This document shows positions 54,309-62,616 of a stretch of DNA of 64,000 nucleotides, piece after piece. Source of the DNA: QHXQ01 sp036389395 (lineage in GTDB: Bacteria > Acidobacteriota > Blastocatellia > Pyrinomonadales > Pyrinomonadaceae); assembly GCA_036389395.1 (NCBI GenBank), contig DASVPY010000050.1, positions 54,052-118,051 of the forward strand, read 5' to 3'. Numbering within the stretch: position 1 is the first letter of the stretch; each line of letters opens with the position of its first letter. The notes beneath the pieces are model-generated. The model was given only the letters and a program-made list of their open reading frames with translations. It was not told the origin of the DNA and did not search any database. The position numbers and the translations under genes were made by a program.

Positions 54309-54728
54309 ACAGCTTTTGCGCTCTAAAAAGCCGCTTTCGGACGCCGCGGAAGGCTTGCGCAACGCCCGAAAGGAGCTTTCGGAGTTTCCTTAGCCGCTTT
54401 CGGCCATTCAAAAGGAGCTTTCGGAGTTTCATTAAGAGCTTTCGGAGTTTCAAATGGAGCTTTTGGAGTTTCGTTAGCTCCTTTTGAATGTCCAAAAGCT
54501 CCTATCGAGCACTCCGTAGGAGCTTTCGAGCACTCAAAAGCTCTTAACGAGCACTCGAAAGCTCCTACGGAGTGCTCAAAAGCTCCTAGCAAGCACTCGA
54601 AAGCTCTTAACGAGTACTCCGTAAGAGCTTTTAAGTGCTCGAAAGCTCTTGACGAGCACTCGAAAGGAGTTTTTGAGTGCTCGAAAGCTCTTACGGAGTG
54701 TCCGTTAGGCGCTTTCGAGTGCTCAGAA
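54309..54728. repeat. Phased 21-bp palindromic array, words AGAGCTTTCG / GAGCACTCGAAAG
   Basis: Twenty consecutive units of exactly 21 nt, without indels. Two subtypes are mixed: left units like GGAGCTTTCGGAGTTTC and right units like CGAGCACTCGAAAGCTC. Most units contain both AGCT and partial palindromes, so the same words read on both strands. All frames are quite open: the minus strand gives an APFETPK/RAFEHSK heptapeptide in one frame and a Leu-rich LRKLLMK heptad in another. No ribosome binding site or conserved start supports either as a protein. Confidence 0.92.
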
Positions 54729-54786
54729 ACTCCTTCTGAGACGTTAGTTTGACGCAAGCTTGGCCGGCGGCGGGCGGCGACCGGGT

Positions 54787-54866
54787 TTGCGCGCCGCAGG
54801 CGCGCAAGGAGGGTAGCCAGGGGCGGCGCGCCGAGCCTGCGGCTCTGGCGCGCGCCCCTGGCTACC
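54787..54866. other. Two strong hairpins
   Basis: The first is TTGCGCGCC-GCA-GGCGCGCAA (54787-54807). The second has arms GGTAGCCAGGGGCG...(54812-54832) and ...CCCCTGGCTACC (54847-54866), about 20 bp with one bulge and an inner GAGCC/GGCTC stem. The second could extrude as a cruciform or fold as a very stable RNA. Confidence 0.85.
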
Positions 54867-54965
54867 TTCTCCGTGCGCCTACGGCGCACACTTCTCCGTG
54901 CGTTAGAGGCGCATACTCCTCGGCGCGCCTGCGGCGCATACTTCTCGGTGCATCTTCGGAGGCCG
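54866..54965. repeat. 25-bp tandem array with small stem in each unit
   Basis: Units of 25 nt start at 54866, 54891, 54916 and 54941, all beginning CTTCTC or CTCCTC and containing GCGCCTACGGCGC-like palindromes. The last unit is partial. It lies just after the nuoN stop (18 nt), next to the large hairpin. Confidence 0.85.
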
Positions 54966-54982
54966 GCCCGCTTTGCCCCGCG

Positions 54983-56548
54983 TTACTTGAGTGCGACGGG
55001 GCCGGCGGCGGTGAAGGCGGCGAGGAGGGTCTGGGCCGCGCTGATGAAAGGCTGCGGGTAGAGACCGATGAGGACGATGCCGATTGAGGCGACGACGAGC
55101 GCGGCGCGCAGCGCGGGCGAGAGCGAGAGCGGGCGCTCGTCCGCCGCCTCGTCGCCCAGGTACATGGCGCGGATGAAGCGCACGTAGTAGTAGAACGAGA
55201 CGACCGTGTTCAGGATGGCCCAGACGGCGAGCCAGTAGTACCAGGTCTTGCCTTCGGCCGCGCCGCGCTGCAACAGCCCGCCGAAGAGGAAGTACTTGCC
55301 GATGAAGCCGCCCGTCAGCGGCAGCCCGCCGAGCGAGAGCATGAAGAGCGTCATCATAAAGGCCATGCCCGGCGCTTTCTGCGCCAGCCCGTTCAGGTCG
55401 TCCACGTTGTCGCCGACGATGCCGCGCCGCCGCAGAGAGATGATGACGCCGAACGCGCCCACGTTCATCAGCGTGTAGACGAGCAGGTAGATGACGAGAC
55501 CCGTGTAGCCGTAACTGTTGCCCGCGATCAGCCCCAGCAGCAGGTAGCCCGCGTTCGAGATGGACGAGTAGGCCAAGAGCCGCTTGGCGTTCGTCTGCGT
55601 CACCGCGGCCCAGTTGCCGACGAGGATCGTGAGCGCGGCGACTAACCCCAGCAGCGGGGCCCAGTCGGCGCGCATCCCGCCCAACGCCTCGACGAAGATG
55701 CGCGCGTAGAGCGCGAAGCTCGCCGCCTTCGACCCCGTGGAGAGGAACGCGGTGACGGGCGTGGGCGCGCCCTCGTAGGCGTCCGGGGCCCACATGTGGA
55801 AGGGCACGGCCGCGATCTTGAAGAAGAGACCGGCGGCCAGCGCGATCATGCCGAGCAGCAGCAGCGGGCGCAGGAGCAGCGGCGTGCCTTCGAGCGGCGG
55901 CGCGGAGTTCATGGCGAGGTTGACGGCGCGCGCGATGTCGGCGACGTTCGTCGAGCCGGCGACGCCGTAGAGCAGCGACATGCCGTAGAGCAGGATGCCG
56001 GAGGAGAACGCGCCGAGCAGGAAGTATTTCATGCCCGCCTCGTTCGAGCGCCGGTCGCGCTTCGTGTAGGCGACGAGCACGTAGAAGGTCAGCGCCATCA
56101 ACTCCAAAGAGATGTAGAGCGCGATCAGGTCGTAGCCAGACGCCAGCAGCATCATGCCGACCGTGGCGAACAAGACGAGCGCGTAGAACTCGCCGCGCTG
56201 CTCGCGCTCCACGTCCAGGTAGCGCAGCGCGACGCAGACGGTCAGCGCGGCGGCGACGAGGAAGATGGCGCGGAAGAGGATGGCGAAGCCGTCCACGCGG
56301 ATCATGCCGTAGAAGCCCGAAAGCGGCAGCACGTAGCTGTTCGCGTACCACTGTGCGGCGAGCGACGCGGCGGCGAGCGCCGTCGCCACGAGCGCGAAGT
56401 GGCCCGTCAGCCGGCCGCGCTTGTTCGGCAGCACGACCGACATCACGAGCACCACGCAGGCGCACACGGTCAGGATCAACTCCGGCGCGAGCAGTTGCAG
56501 CTCGCGCACGCCGAAGAGCGTCGTAGTGTTGGCTTGAAGCAGCAGCAT
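54983..56548 (-). CDS. nuoN: NADH-quinone oxidoreductase subunit N
   Basis: A 521-residue antiporter-like membrane subunit of complex I with about 14 helices. Conserved proton-path region: AVPFHMWAPDAYEGAPTPVT then AFLSTGSKAASFALYARI. It is last in the nuo operon and separated from nuoM by HIR-18, whose arm ends 1 nt before this start codon, leaving no Shine-Dalgarno. Confidence 0.95.
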   Translation of the reverse strand: MLLLQANTTTLFGVRELQLLAPELILTVCACVVLVMSVVLPNKRGRLTGHFALVATALAAASLAAQWYANSYVLPLSGFYGMIRVDGFAILFRAIFLVAAALTVCVALRYLDVEREQRGEFYALVLFATVGMMLLASGYDLIALYISLELMALTFYVLVAYTKRDRRSNEAGMKYFLLGAFSSGILLYGMSLLYGVAGSTNVADIARAVNLAMNSAPPLEGTPLLLRPLLLLGMIALAAGLFFKIAAVPFHMWAPDAYEGAPTPVTAFLSTGSKAASFALYARIFVEALGGMRADWAPLLGLVAALTILVGNWAAVTQTNAKRLLAYSSISNAGYLLLGLIAGNSYGYTGLVIYLLVYTLMNVGAFGVIISLRRRGIVGDNVDDLNGLAQKAPGMAFMMTLFMLSLGGLPLTGGFIGKYFLFGGLLQRGAAEGKTWYYWLAVWAILNTVVSFYYYVRFIRAMYLGDEAADERPLSLSPALRAALVVASIGIVLIGLYPQPFISAAQTLLAAFTAAGPVALK

Positions 56549-56549
56549 C

Positions 56550-56642
56550 GTTGATTTCTGATTTTTGACTTTTGATTTGCGATTGATGATCCGGCTCGCC
56601 CGCGGGGTCAGATCAAAAATCTAAATCTAAAATCTAAAATTC
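56550..56642. repeat. HIR-18, heptad inverted repeat, word TGATTTT/ATTTTAG
   Basis: Left GTTGATTTCTGATTTTTGAC then TTTTGATTTG; right GATCAAAAATCTAAATCTAA then AATCTAAAATT. Very AT-rich inside a 70% GC operon. It overlaps the nuoM stop codon and abuts the nuoN start. Confidence 0.9.
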
Positions 56643-58335
56643 ACCTGCTCGCGCGTTGCGGCGTCGGCTGCGCGACGGGCAGCGGGTAGTCCGGGCGCAC
56701 GTGGCGGACGACGGCGTTGACCGGCGGCTGGATGTAGCGCAGGAAGGGCGTCGGGTAGACGCCGATCCAGAGCGAGAGCACGACGAGCGGCAGCATGTAG
56801 GCCCACTCGCGCCCGGTCATGTCGGGCAAGTGTTCGTTCTTCGGGTTGTCGAGCGTGCCGAAGAACATGCGCTGGTAGAGCCAGAGCATGTAGCCCGCGT
56901 TCAGGATGATGCCGAGCGCGCCCCAGGCGGCCCAAGAGGGCCGCGCCTCGAACGCGCCGCGCAGCGCCAGGAACTCCGAGATGAAGACGCACAACAGCGG
57001 CAAGCCGATGGCCGTCATCGCCATCGCCAGAAACACCGTCGCGTAGCCCGGCATGACGTGCGAGAGGCCGCCGAACTCGGCGACGTTGCGCGTGTGCCGG
57101 CGCTCGTAGATGATGCCGACCAGCAGGAACAGCGCGCCCGAATAGATGCCGTGGTTGATCATGTGGAGCACCGCGCCGTTCAGCCCGTTCGGGTTTAAGG
57201 CGAACAGCCCCAGCATAACGATGCCCATCGAGGAGACGGACGAGTAGGCGACCAGCTTCTTCACGTCGCCGTCGCGCTTGACGACGAAGTACATGGCGGC
57301 GAGCGCGCCGTAGATGATGCCGATGACGGCGAGCGTGATCATGACGTGGCGCACGCCGAAGACGAGGCCGAAGGCGCGGAACGCGATCTCGTCCGCCGAC
57401 GCCCTCGGGAACATCGGCAGGTTGAAGCGGAAGAAGCCGTAGGTTCCGAGTTTGAGCAAAATGCCCGCGAGGATGACCGAGCCGGCCGTGGGCGCTTCGA
57501 CGTGCGCGTCGGGCAGCCAGGTGTGGAACGGCCACATCGGGACTTTGATGGCGAAGCCCAGCGCGAAGGCGAAGAACAGCAGGATTTGCAGCGCGCCCAT
57601 CGGCAGCACCGAGCCGAGCGCTTGCAGGTACATGATGTTGAACGTGCCCGTGCCGTTGGTCTTGGCGACGGCGAGCGTCGCGTCGAGCAGCGCGCGCGCC
57701 TGCGGGTTGCCGGCGACGTTGGCCAGCGTCGCGGGCGTGATCTGCGCCGTGAGCGTCGCGTCCTGCGTCAGAAAGTACATCTTCAAGACGCCCAGCAGCA
57801 TGACGACCGAGCCGACCAGCGTGTAGAGGAAGAACTTGATGGCGGCGTAGAGCCGCCGCTCGCCGCCCCAGATGCCGATCAGGAAGTACATCGGCACGAG
57901 CGAGACCTCGAAGAACAGGTAGAACAGGAACAAGTCCATCGAGGCGAACACGCCGACCACCGCCGTCTGCAACAGGAGCAGCAGCACGTAGTACTCCTGC
58001 TCGCGCTTCTGTATGTAGTTCCACGAAGAGAGCGCGGCGATGAGGCCCAGGAGCGTCGTCAAGATGATGAGCAGGACGGCGACGCCGTCCGCGCCCATCT
58101 GGTAGCGCGCGCCGATGAGCGGAATCCACTGGTAGTTTTCCAGGAACTGCATCCCGCCCGCCGCGCGGTCGTAAGCCACGAGGCCGAGCGACGCGACGAA
58201 GGCCAGCCCGAACCACGCGGTCGCGAACTTCTTGATCGCGCCGGTCTGCTGCTTCTTGAACAGCGCCAGGATGACGACCGCCCCGACCGTCGGCAGCCAC
58301 GTCACGATTGACAACAGGTATGGGATGTTTCGCAC
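56641..58335 (-). CDS. nuoM: NADH-quinone oxidoreductase subunit M
   Basis: A 564-residue antiporter-like subunit. Signature PMWPFHTWLPDAHVEAPTAG then SVILAGILLKLGTYGFFRFN is typical of NuoM. It starts with GTG at 58335 after GAGGG. One extra hydrophilic stretch near residues 190-225 (ATLTAQITPATLANVAGNPQ) lengthens a loop. Confidence 0.95.
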   Translation of the reverse strand: MRNIPYLLSIVTWLPTVGAVVILALFKKQQTGAIKKFATAWFGLAFVASLGLVAYDRAAGGMQFLENYQWIPLIGARYQMGADGVAVLLIILTTLLGLIAALSSWNYIQKREQEYYVLLLLLQTAVVGVFASMDLFLFYLFFEVSLVPMYFLIGIWGGERRLYAAIKFFLYTLVGSVVMLLGVLKMYFLTQDATLTAQITPATLANVAGNPQARALLDATLAVAKTNGTGTFNIMYLQALGSVLPMGALQILLFFAFALGFAIKVPMWPFHTWLPDAHVEAPTAGSVILAGILLKLGTYGFFRFNLPMFPRASADEIAFRAFGLVFGVRHVMITLAVIGIIYGALAAMYFVVKRDGDVKKLVAYSSVSSMGIVMLGLFALNPNGLNGAVLHMINHGIYSGALFLLVGIIYERRHTRNVAEFGGLSHVMPGYATVFLAMAMTAIGLPLLCVFISEFLALRGAFEARPSWAAWGALGIILNAGYMLWLYQRMFFGTLDNPKNEHLPDMTGREWAYMLPLVVLSLWIGVYPTPFLRYIQPPVNAVVRHVRPDYPLPVAQPTPQRASR

Positions 58336-58353
58336 TGTGCCCTCACAAACGAC

Positions 58354-58511
58354 AGGGATGAGGGCTGAGGGCTGAGGGATGAAGCGGGACAGAAGCCGGG
58401 AGCCAGGAGTCAGGAGCCGGAATGAGGACGAGCGCGCACGGCGCTCCTTCTTCCGGCTCCTGGCTCCTGGCTCCTGCCTTCTTCATCCCTCATCCCTCAG
58501 CCCTCAGCCCT
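58354..58511. repeat. HIR-19, nested heptad inverted repeat, words GGCTGAG and GCCAGGA
   Basis: Outer ATGAGGGCTGAGGGCTGAGG then GATGAA; inner GCCGGGAGCCAGGAGTCAGG; loop AGCGCGCACGGCGCT; right GGCTCCTGGCTCCTGGCTCC then TTCATCCCTCATCCCTCAGC. Same two nested words as HIR-5. It includes the nuoL stop codon. Confidence 0.92.
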
Positions 58512-61167
58512 ACTTCGCCCAGAAGTCGGGCGCGAAGTACACGATGACGGCGACGACGAGGCCGAGCACCATGACGAGCGCGTAGTTGGCCGTCAGCCCG
58601 GTCTGCGCCGTGCGCAGCAGGCGCGACATGATGCCGCGGATGAAGTAGGCGACGCCGTTGACCGCGCCGTCCACGACGTAGCGGTCGAACGCGCCGGTCG
58701 CGCGGCTGGCGGCGCGCGTCGCGGCCGCCGCGCCGTTGACCGCGCCGTCCAACCCCTCGGAGTCCACCTTGTAGACGAGACGAGCCGCGTCCATCGTGCG
58801 CCGCGTCACGAGCAGCCCGTAGAGTTCGTCGATCCAATACTTGTTGTAGCTCGCGCGGTAGAGCGCGCCGAGCCGCCGCGCCCACGCGTCCGGCAGGCGC
58901 GGGTTCTTGATGTAGAACAGGTAGCCCAGCCCCATGCCGACGAGCGCGACGGCAATCGAGAGCAGGATGAACAACCACTCCGCGGCGCGCTCGCCCAAGG
59001 ACGCCTCGGCCGCGTGCGCGAGGTTGTAGCCCGTGTCGCCGTAAGGCGCGGCGTGCTCCGCGACCTGCGGCGGGGCCGGCGCGACCGCGCCCGCGTTCTC
59101 GTGCCCGCCCGCCGCTTCCCCCGCCGTTTCGTGCGCGCCCGCTGTGGCGTGCTCGCCGGCCGCGCCCGTCGGGAACGTCTTTGTCGCCGGGTTCCAGACG
59201 ACGGGCGTGAGCCAGTTGACGATGTTGAGCCGGCCGCCCGGATGCTCGCTGCCGGTGATGAAGGAGAACGCAGGCCCGACTCCGATCAAGCCGCCCAAGG
59301 TCGCGAGCACGGCGAGCGCGGCGAGCGGGACCCACATGGAGGCCGGCGACTCGTGTGGCTCGTGGACGTGGTGGCCGTGCGGCGCGGCGTGTACCTCGTC
59401 AACATCGCCGCCGCGCGTCTCGTGGTGATCGTGCGGCGCGGCGTGCGGCTGGCCGACGTACTCGCCCGGCTCGTGGCGCGGGCGGTCGCCCGCGGATTCG
59501 AGTTGCGCGTCGTGCGGCGCGCGGTGCTCGTCGTAGGCGGCGGCGTGCGCCTCGTCCGCCTCGCCGCCCGCCGGCACTTCGCGGAAACGCTCGCGCCCGA
59601 AGAAGGTCATGCAGACGAGCCGCGTCATGTAGAACGCCGTGCAGGTCGCGGCAATCGTGCCGATGAGCCAGAGCAGCCAGCCGCCCGAAAAGTAGTTGGT
59701 CGAAGCGGCGCGCCAGAGGATTTCGTCCTTCGACCAGAAGCCGGAGAACGGGATGATGCCGCAGATGGCGAGCCAGCCGCAGACGAACGTCCAGAACGTC
59801 TTCGGCATGTACTTGCGCAGGCCGCCCATCCGGCGCATGTCCTGCTCGTGGTGCATCCCGTGGATCACGCTGCCCGCGCCGAGGAACATGAGCGCCTTGA
59901 AGAAGGCGTGCGTCATCACGTGGAAGATGCCGATGGCGAACGCGCCCACGCCGCACGCGAGGAACATGAAGCCCAACTGCGAGACGGTCGAGTAGGCCAA
60001 GACCTTCTTGATGTCGTTCTGCGTGATGCCGATGGTCGCGGCGAACAGCGCGGTCAGCGCGCCGACCACGGCCACGACCAGCATCATCGTCTGCGAGTGC
60101 TGGAAGATGACGTTCGTGCGCGTCAGCATGTAGAGACCGGCCGTGACCATCGTCGCCGCGTGGATGAGCGCGGAGACCGGCGTCGGCCCGGCCATCGCGT
60201 CCGGCAGCCAGACGTACAGCGGTATCTGCGCCGACTTGCCCGTCGCGCCGACGAACAGCCCCAACGCGAGCCACGACATGATGGCAAACTCGCCGAGCCG
60301 CTCAATCGGGTACGCGCTCGCGGCGCGCATCACGTCCGTGTACTGCGCCGTGCCGAACGTGGCGATGATGCCGAAGACGGCGAGCGCGAAGCCGAAGTCG
60401 CCCACGCGGTTTGTGATGAACGCCTTGCGCGACGCGTCGCCCGCCTCCTTCCGATCAAAGTAGTAGCCGATGAGCAGGTACGAGCAGAGGCCGACGCCCT
60501 CCCAGCCGACGAACATCATCAGGAAGTTCGACCCCATCACCAGCACGAGCATCATGAACATGAACAGGCCCATGTAGGCGAAGAAGCGGTAGAACCCTTG
60601 GTCGCCGTGCATGTACCCGGTCGCGAACACGAAGATGCACAAGCCCACGCCCGTGATGATCAGCATGAAGACGGCCGAGAGCGGATCGAGCTGATAGCTC
60701 CACTCCACGTCGAGCACGGAGTCGCGCGCCGCCGCCCCGCCGAGCACGACCGTCCGGCTCGCCGTCCGGCTGCCCGGCGCGGCCGCCGGCCCTTCCGCCT
60801 GCGCGACGCCGTAAGTGGCCGACGTGCCCGGCACGCCAGTCGTCGTCCGCAGTTCGCCGCCCGCCGCCGCGTGCCCCGCCGCGTCGCGCGCGCCCGCGCC
60901 CGCCTGTTGCCCTTGCGTCAGCGCCGTCGCGCCGCCCGCGATCCAGGTGAAGCTCGCGCCGTCCTGGCTCGTCACGTAAGGCGCGGGCCAGACCGACGCC
61001 GCGTAGCGCCCGACCGCCACCAGCGCCAGCACGAACGCCAGCGCCACCGACCCGACCGCGACCGCGCCGACCAGCCGCTCCGAGAAACGCAGCCGCCGCC
61101 CCAGCAGGCCGTTCACCGCCGCGCCCGCCAGCGGCAACAAGGGGATGAGCCAGAGAAGAGTGGACAT
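58510..61167 (-). CDS. nuoL: NADH-quinone oxidoreductase subunit L, extended
   Basis: An 885-residue antiporter-like subunit, well above the usual 600-680. Core signatures are PLYVWLPDAMAGPTPVSALI then HAATMVTAGLYMLTR and a C-terminal lateral-helix region. Two unusual hydrophilic insertions explain the size: about residues 72-145, a Gly/Ala/Thr-rich segment, and about 525-615, very rich in His and acidic residues (PHDHHETRGGDVDEVHAAPH), plus an Ala/Glu/His stretch near 670-710. These may be periplasmic or cytoplasmic loops binding metal. Confidence 0.93.
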   Translation of the reverse strand: MSTLLWLIPLLPLAGAAVNGLLGRRLRFSERLVGAVAVGSVALAFVLALVAVGRYAASVWPAPYVTSQDGASFTWIAGGATALTQGQQAGAGARDAAGHAAAGGELRTTTGVPGTSATYGVAQAEGPAAAPGSRTASRTVVLGGAAARDSVLDVEWSYQLDPLSAVFMLIITGVGLCIFVFATGYMHGDQGFYRFFAYMGLFMFMMLVLVMGSNFLMMFVGWEGVGLCSYLLIGYYFDRKEAGDASRKAFITNRVGDFGFALAVFGIIATFGTAQYTDVMRAASAYPIERLGEFAIMSWLALGLFVGATGKSAQIPLYVWLPDAMAGPTPVSALIHAATMVTAGLYMLTRTNVIFQHSQTMMLVVAVVGALTALFAATIGITQNDIKKVLAYSTVSQLGFMFLACGVGAFAIGIFHVMTHAFFKALMFLGAGSVIHGMHHEQDMRRMGGLRKYMPKTFWTFVCGWLAICGIIPFSGFWSKDEILWRAASTNYFSGGWLLWLIGTIAATCTAFYMTRLVCMTFFGRERFREVPAGGEADEAHAAAYDEHRAPHDAQLESAGDRPRHEPGEYVGQPHAAPHDHHETRGGDVDEVHAAPHGHHVHEPHESPASMWVPLAALAVLATLGGLIGVGPAFSFITGSEHPGGRLNIVNWLTPVVWNPATKTFPTGAAGEHATAGAHETAGEAAGGHENAGAVAPAPPQVAEHAAPYGDTGYNLAHAAEASLGERAAEWLFILLSIAVALVGMGLGYLFYIKNPRLPDAWARRLGALYRASYNKYWIDELYGLLVTRRTMDAARLVYKVDSEGLDGAVNGAAAATRAASRATGAFDRYVVDGAVNGVAYFIRGIMSRLLRTAQTGLTANYALVMVLGLVVAVIVYFAPDFWAK

Positions 61168-61171
61168 GGTT

Positions 61172-61318
61172 GTCAGAAACTAGAAGACAGGAGTCAGGAG
61201 CCAGGAGTCGGAAGCCGGAGGCCAACAGGATGCATCGTTAACCTTTGCCGCGCGCCAGTGCCCAAGCCGCCGGTGCTTTTCTTCTGGCTCTTGGCTTCTG
61301 ACTCCTGACTCCTCTCCC
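61172..61318. repeat. HIR-20, heptad inverted repeat, word GCCAGGA/GTCAGGA
   Basis: Left GACAGGAGTCAGGAGCCAGG then AGTCGGAAGCCGGAGG; right CTTCTGGCTCTTGGCTTCTG then ACTCCTGACTCCTC. The loop is about 60 nt. It lies between nuoK and nuoL. Confidence 0.88.
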
Positions 61319-61735
61319 TCACCATTTCAACAGATCGATCTTGTCCATGAAGATCGTCTCGCGGTTGCGGTAGAGCGCGATGACGATGCCGAGGCCGATG
61401 GCGGCCTCGGCGGCGGCGACGACGATGATGAAGACCGTGAAGACCTGGCCGGCGACGGCGTTCGGGTTGCCCGCGTCTTGCAGGTAGCGCGCGAAGGCGA
61501 TGAAGTTCAGGTTCGCCGCGTTCAGGATCAGCTCGACCGACATGAAGATGACGATGATGTTGCGCCGCGTCAGCACGCCCGCCACGCCGACGACGAACAG
61601 CAGCGCGCCGATGACGAGGAACTTCGACAGGTCGGGCTGCTTGATGCCCTCCCAGATCAGTTGCCCGCGCCCCGACACCCCGCCCCCCGCCTGCTGGAAC
61701 GCGAGCGCCACGATCACGCCGAGTATTTGGTTCAT
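61319..61735 (-). CDS. nuoK: NADH-quinone oxidoreductase subunit K
   Basis: A 138-residue three-helix subunit. VIGALLFVVGVAGVLTRRN then IIVIFMSVELILNAANLNFI carries the conserved membrane Glu, and FTVFIIVVAAAEAAIGLGIV the second Glu. The N-terminus is extended by about 30 residues compared with typical NuoK. ATG 61735 is chosen; a longer frame upstream is basic and unlikely. Confidence 0.93.
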   Translation of the reverse strand: MNQILGVIVALAFQQAGGGVSGRGQLIWEGIKQPDLSKFLVIGALLFVVGVAGVLTRRNIIVIFMSVELILNAANLNFIAFARYLQDAGNPNAVAGQVFTVFIIVVAAAEAAIGLGIVIALYRNRETIFMDKIDLLKW

Positions 61736-61805
61736 AACTTTGCGCCGATGATCAGAAACTTCTTGCGGCCAGAAACTTCGCGCGGCCGCCGTGCGCCCGC
61801 GGACG

Positions 61806-62534
61806 TTACGACTCGCCGCCCCCGTCTCGGCCCGCGGCCGGCGCTTCGAGTGCGGCGCGCGCCGCGGCGACTTCGACAATTTCGGTCTGCAACTCAGGCT
61901 CAGTCCGGGCGAGTTCGGGCAGCAGTTCGGGGTCGAGGTCGTCCGCGGCCAACTCCTGCTTGGTCGTGCGCGCGAGCATGACCGAGCCGACGATGGCCAC
62001 GAGCAGGAGCACGCTCGCGATCTCGAACGGGATGGCGGCGTAGCGGTAGAGGCTGCCGCCGACGCGCTGCGTCTCCTGCGACAGCCGCGCGACGCGCGTC
62101 GCGTTGGGCGGCAACGTCTGCTCGGCGCTCGCGGGCGGCACGCGATCCCGCGCGCTCAACGCCAGCCCCTCGTAGCCCTGCCGGATCGCGTAGATCAGGC
62201 CGAGCGAGAGGAGCGCCAGAAAGATCGCGCTCGCCGCCACCTGCCCCGGCTTGTTGAAGAGCAGCTCGCGCCCGCGCTCCTCGGCGCTCACGTTCACGAG
62301 CATGATGACGAACAGGAACAGCACCATCACGCCGCCGACGTAGACCAGGACCTGCACGCCCGCGATGAACTCCGCGCCCAGCAGCACGTAGAGCGCGGCG
62401 ACCGAGACGAGCGTCGAGATCAGGAACAGCGCCGAGTGCACGGCGTTGCGCGCGAGGATGGTCAGCAGCGCCGCCACCAGCGCCGCCACCGCGAACACCC
62501 AGAAGAAGACCGCCGCCCAGCCGGATAATGTCAT
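61806..62534 (-). CDS. nuoJ: NADH-quinone oxidoreductase subunit J
   Basis: A 242-residue five-helix subunit with RNAVHSALFLISTLVSVAA then YVLLGAEFIAGVQVLVYVGG, which holds the conserved pi-bulge region, and VMVLFLFVIMLVN. The C-terminal tail of about 60 Ala/Glu-rich residues is longer than usual. The start codon touches HIR-21 with no Shine-Dalgarno. The 70-nt nuoJ-nuoK gap is the only nuo spacer without a repeat. Confidence 0.93.
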   Translation of the reverse strand: MTLSGWAAVFFWVFAVAALVAALLTILARNAVHSALFLISTLVSVAALYVLLGAEFIAGVQVLVYVGGVMVLFLFVIMLVNVSAEERGRELLFNKPGQVAASAIFLALLSLGLIYAIRQGYEGLALSARDRVPPASAEQTLPPNATRVARLSQETQRVGGSLYRYAAIPFEIASVLLLVAIVGSVMLARTTKQELAADDLDPELLPELARTEPELQTEIVEVAAARAALEAPAAGRDGGGES

Positions 62535-62614
62535 TGCGGATTTCGGATTGCGGATTGCGGATTATCGGAAAGCGGGCTTCGTGTTTGCCAATCCGCAATC
62601 CGCATTCCGCAATA
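62534..62614. repeat. HIR-21, heptad inverted repeat, word GCGGATT
   Basis: Left ATTGCGGATTTCGGATTGCG then GATTGCGGATTATCGG; right GCCAATCCGCAATCCGCATT then CCGCAAT. It fills the nuoI-nuoJ gap exactly. Confidence 0.92.
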
Positions 62615-62616
62615 GC

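Noticed and set aside
54292..54495. A 67-codon Leu/Lys heptad frame looking like a coiled coil
   Set aside because: The same array read in another frame; a 21-nt period automatically gives a 7-residue pattern. No independent support.
54561..54589. CIRCE-like pair GAGCACTC...GAGTGCTC in the 54-kb array
   Set aside because: The spacing is 13 nt instead of 9, and the words are part of the repeat unit; no heat-shock gene follows.
54323..54889. A 188-codon minus-strand frame with APFETPK/RAFEHSK heptapeptide repeats
   Set aside because: It is created by the 21-bp DNA array, has no ribosome binding site or conserved domain, and other frames across the array are also open.
59014..61308. A 764-codon plus-strand frame antisense to nuoL, and similar long antisense frames at many genes
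   Set aside because: These are shadows of GC-rich coding sequence with third-position GC bias. The sense strand clearly encodes known proteins.
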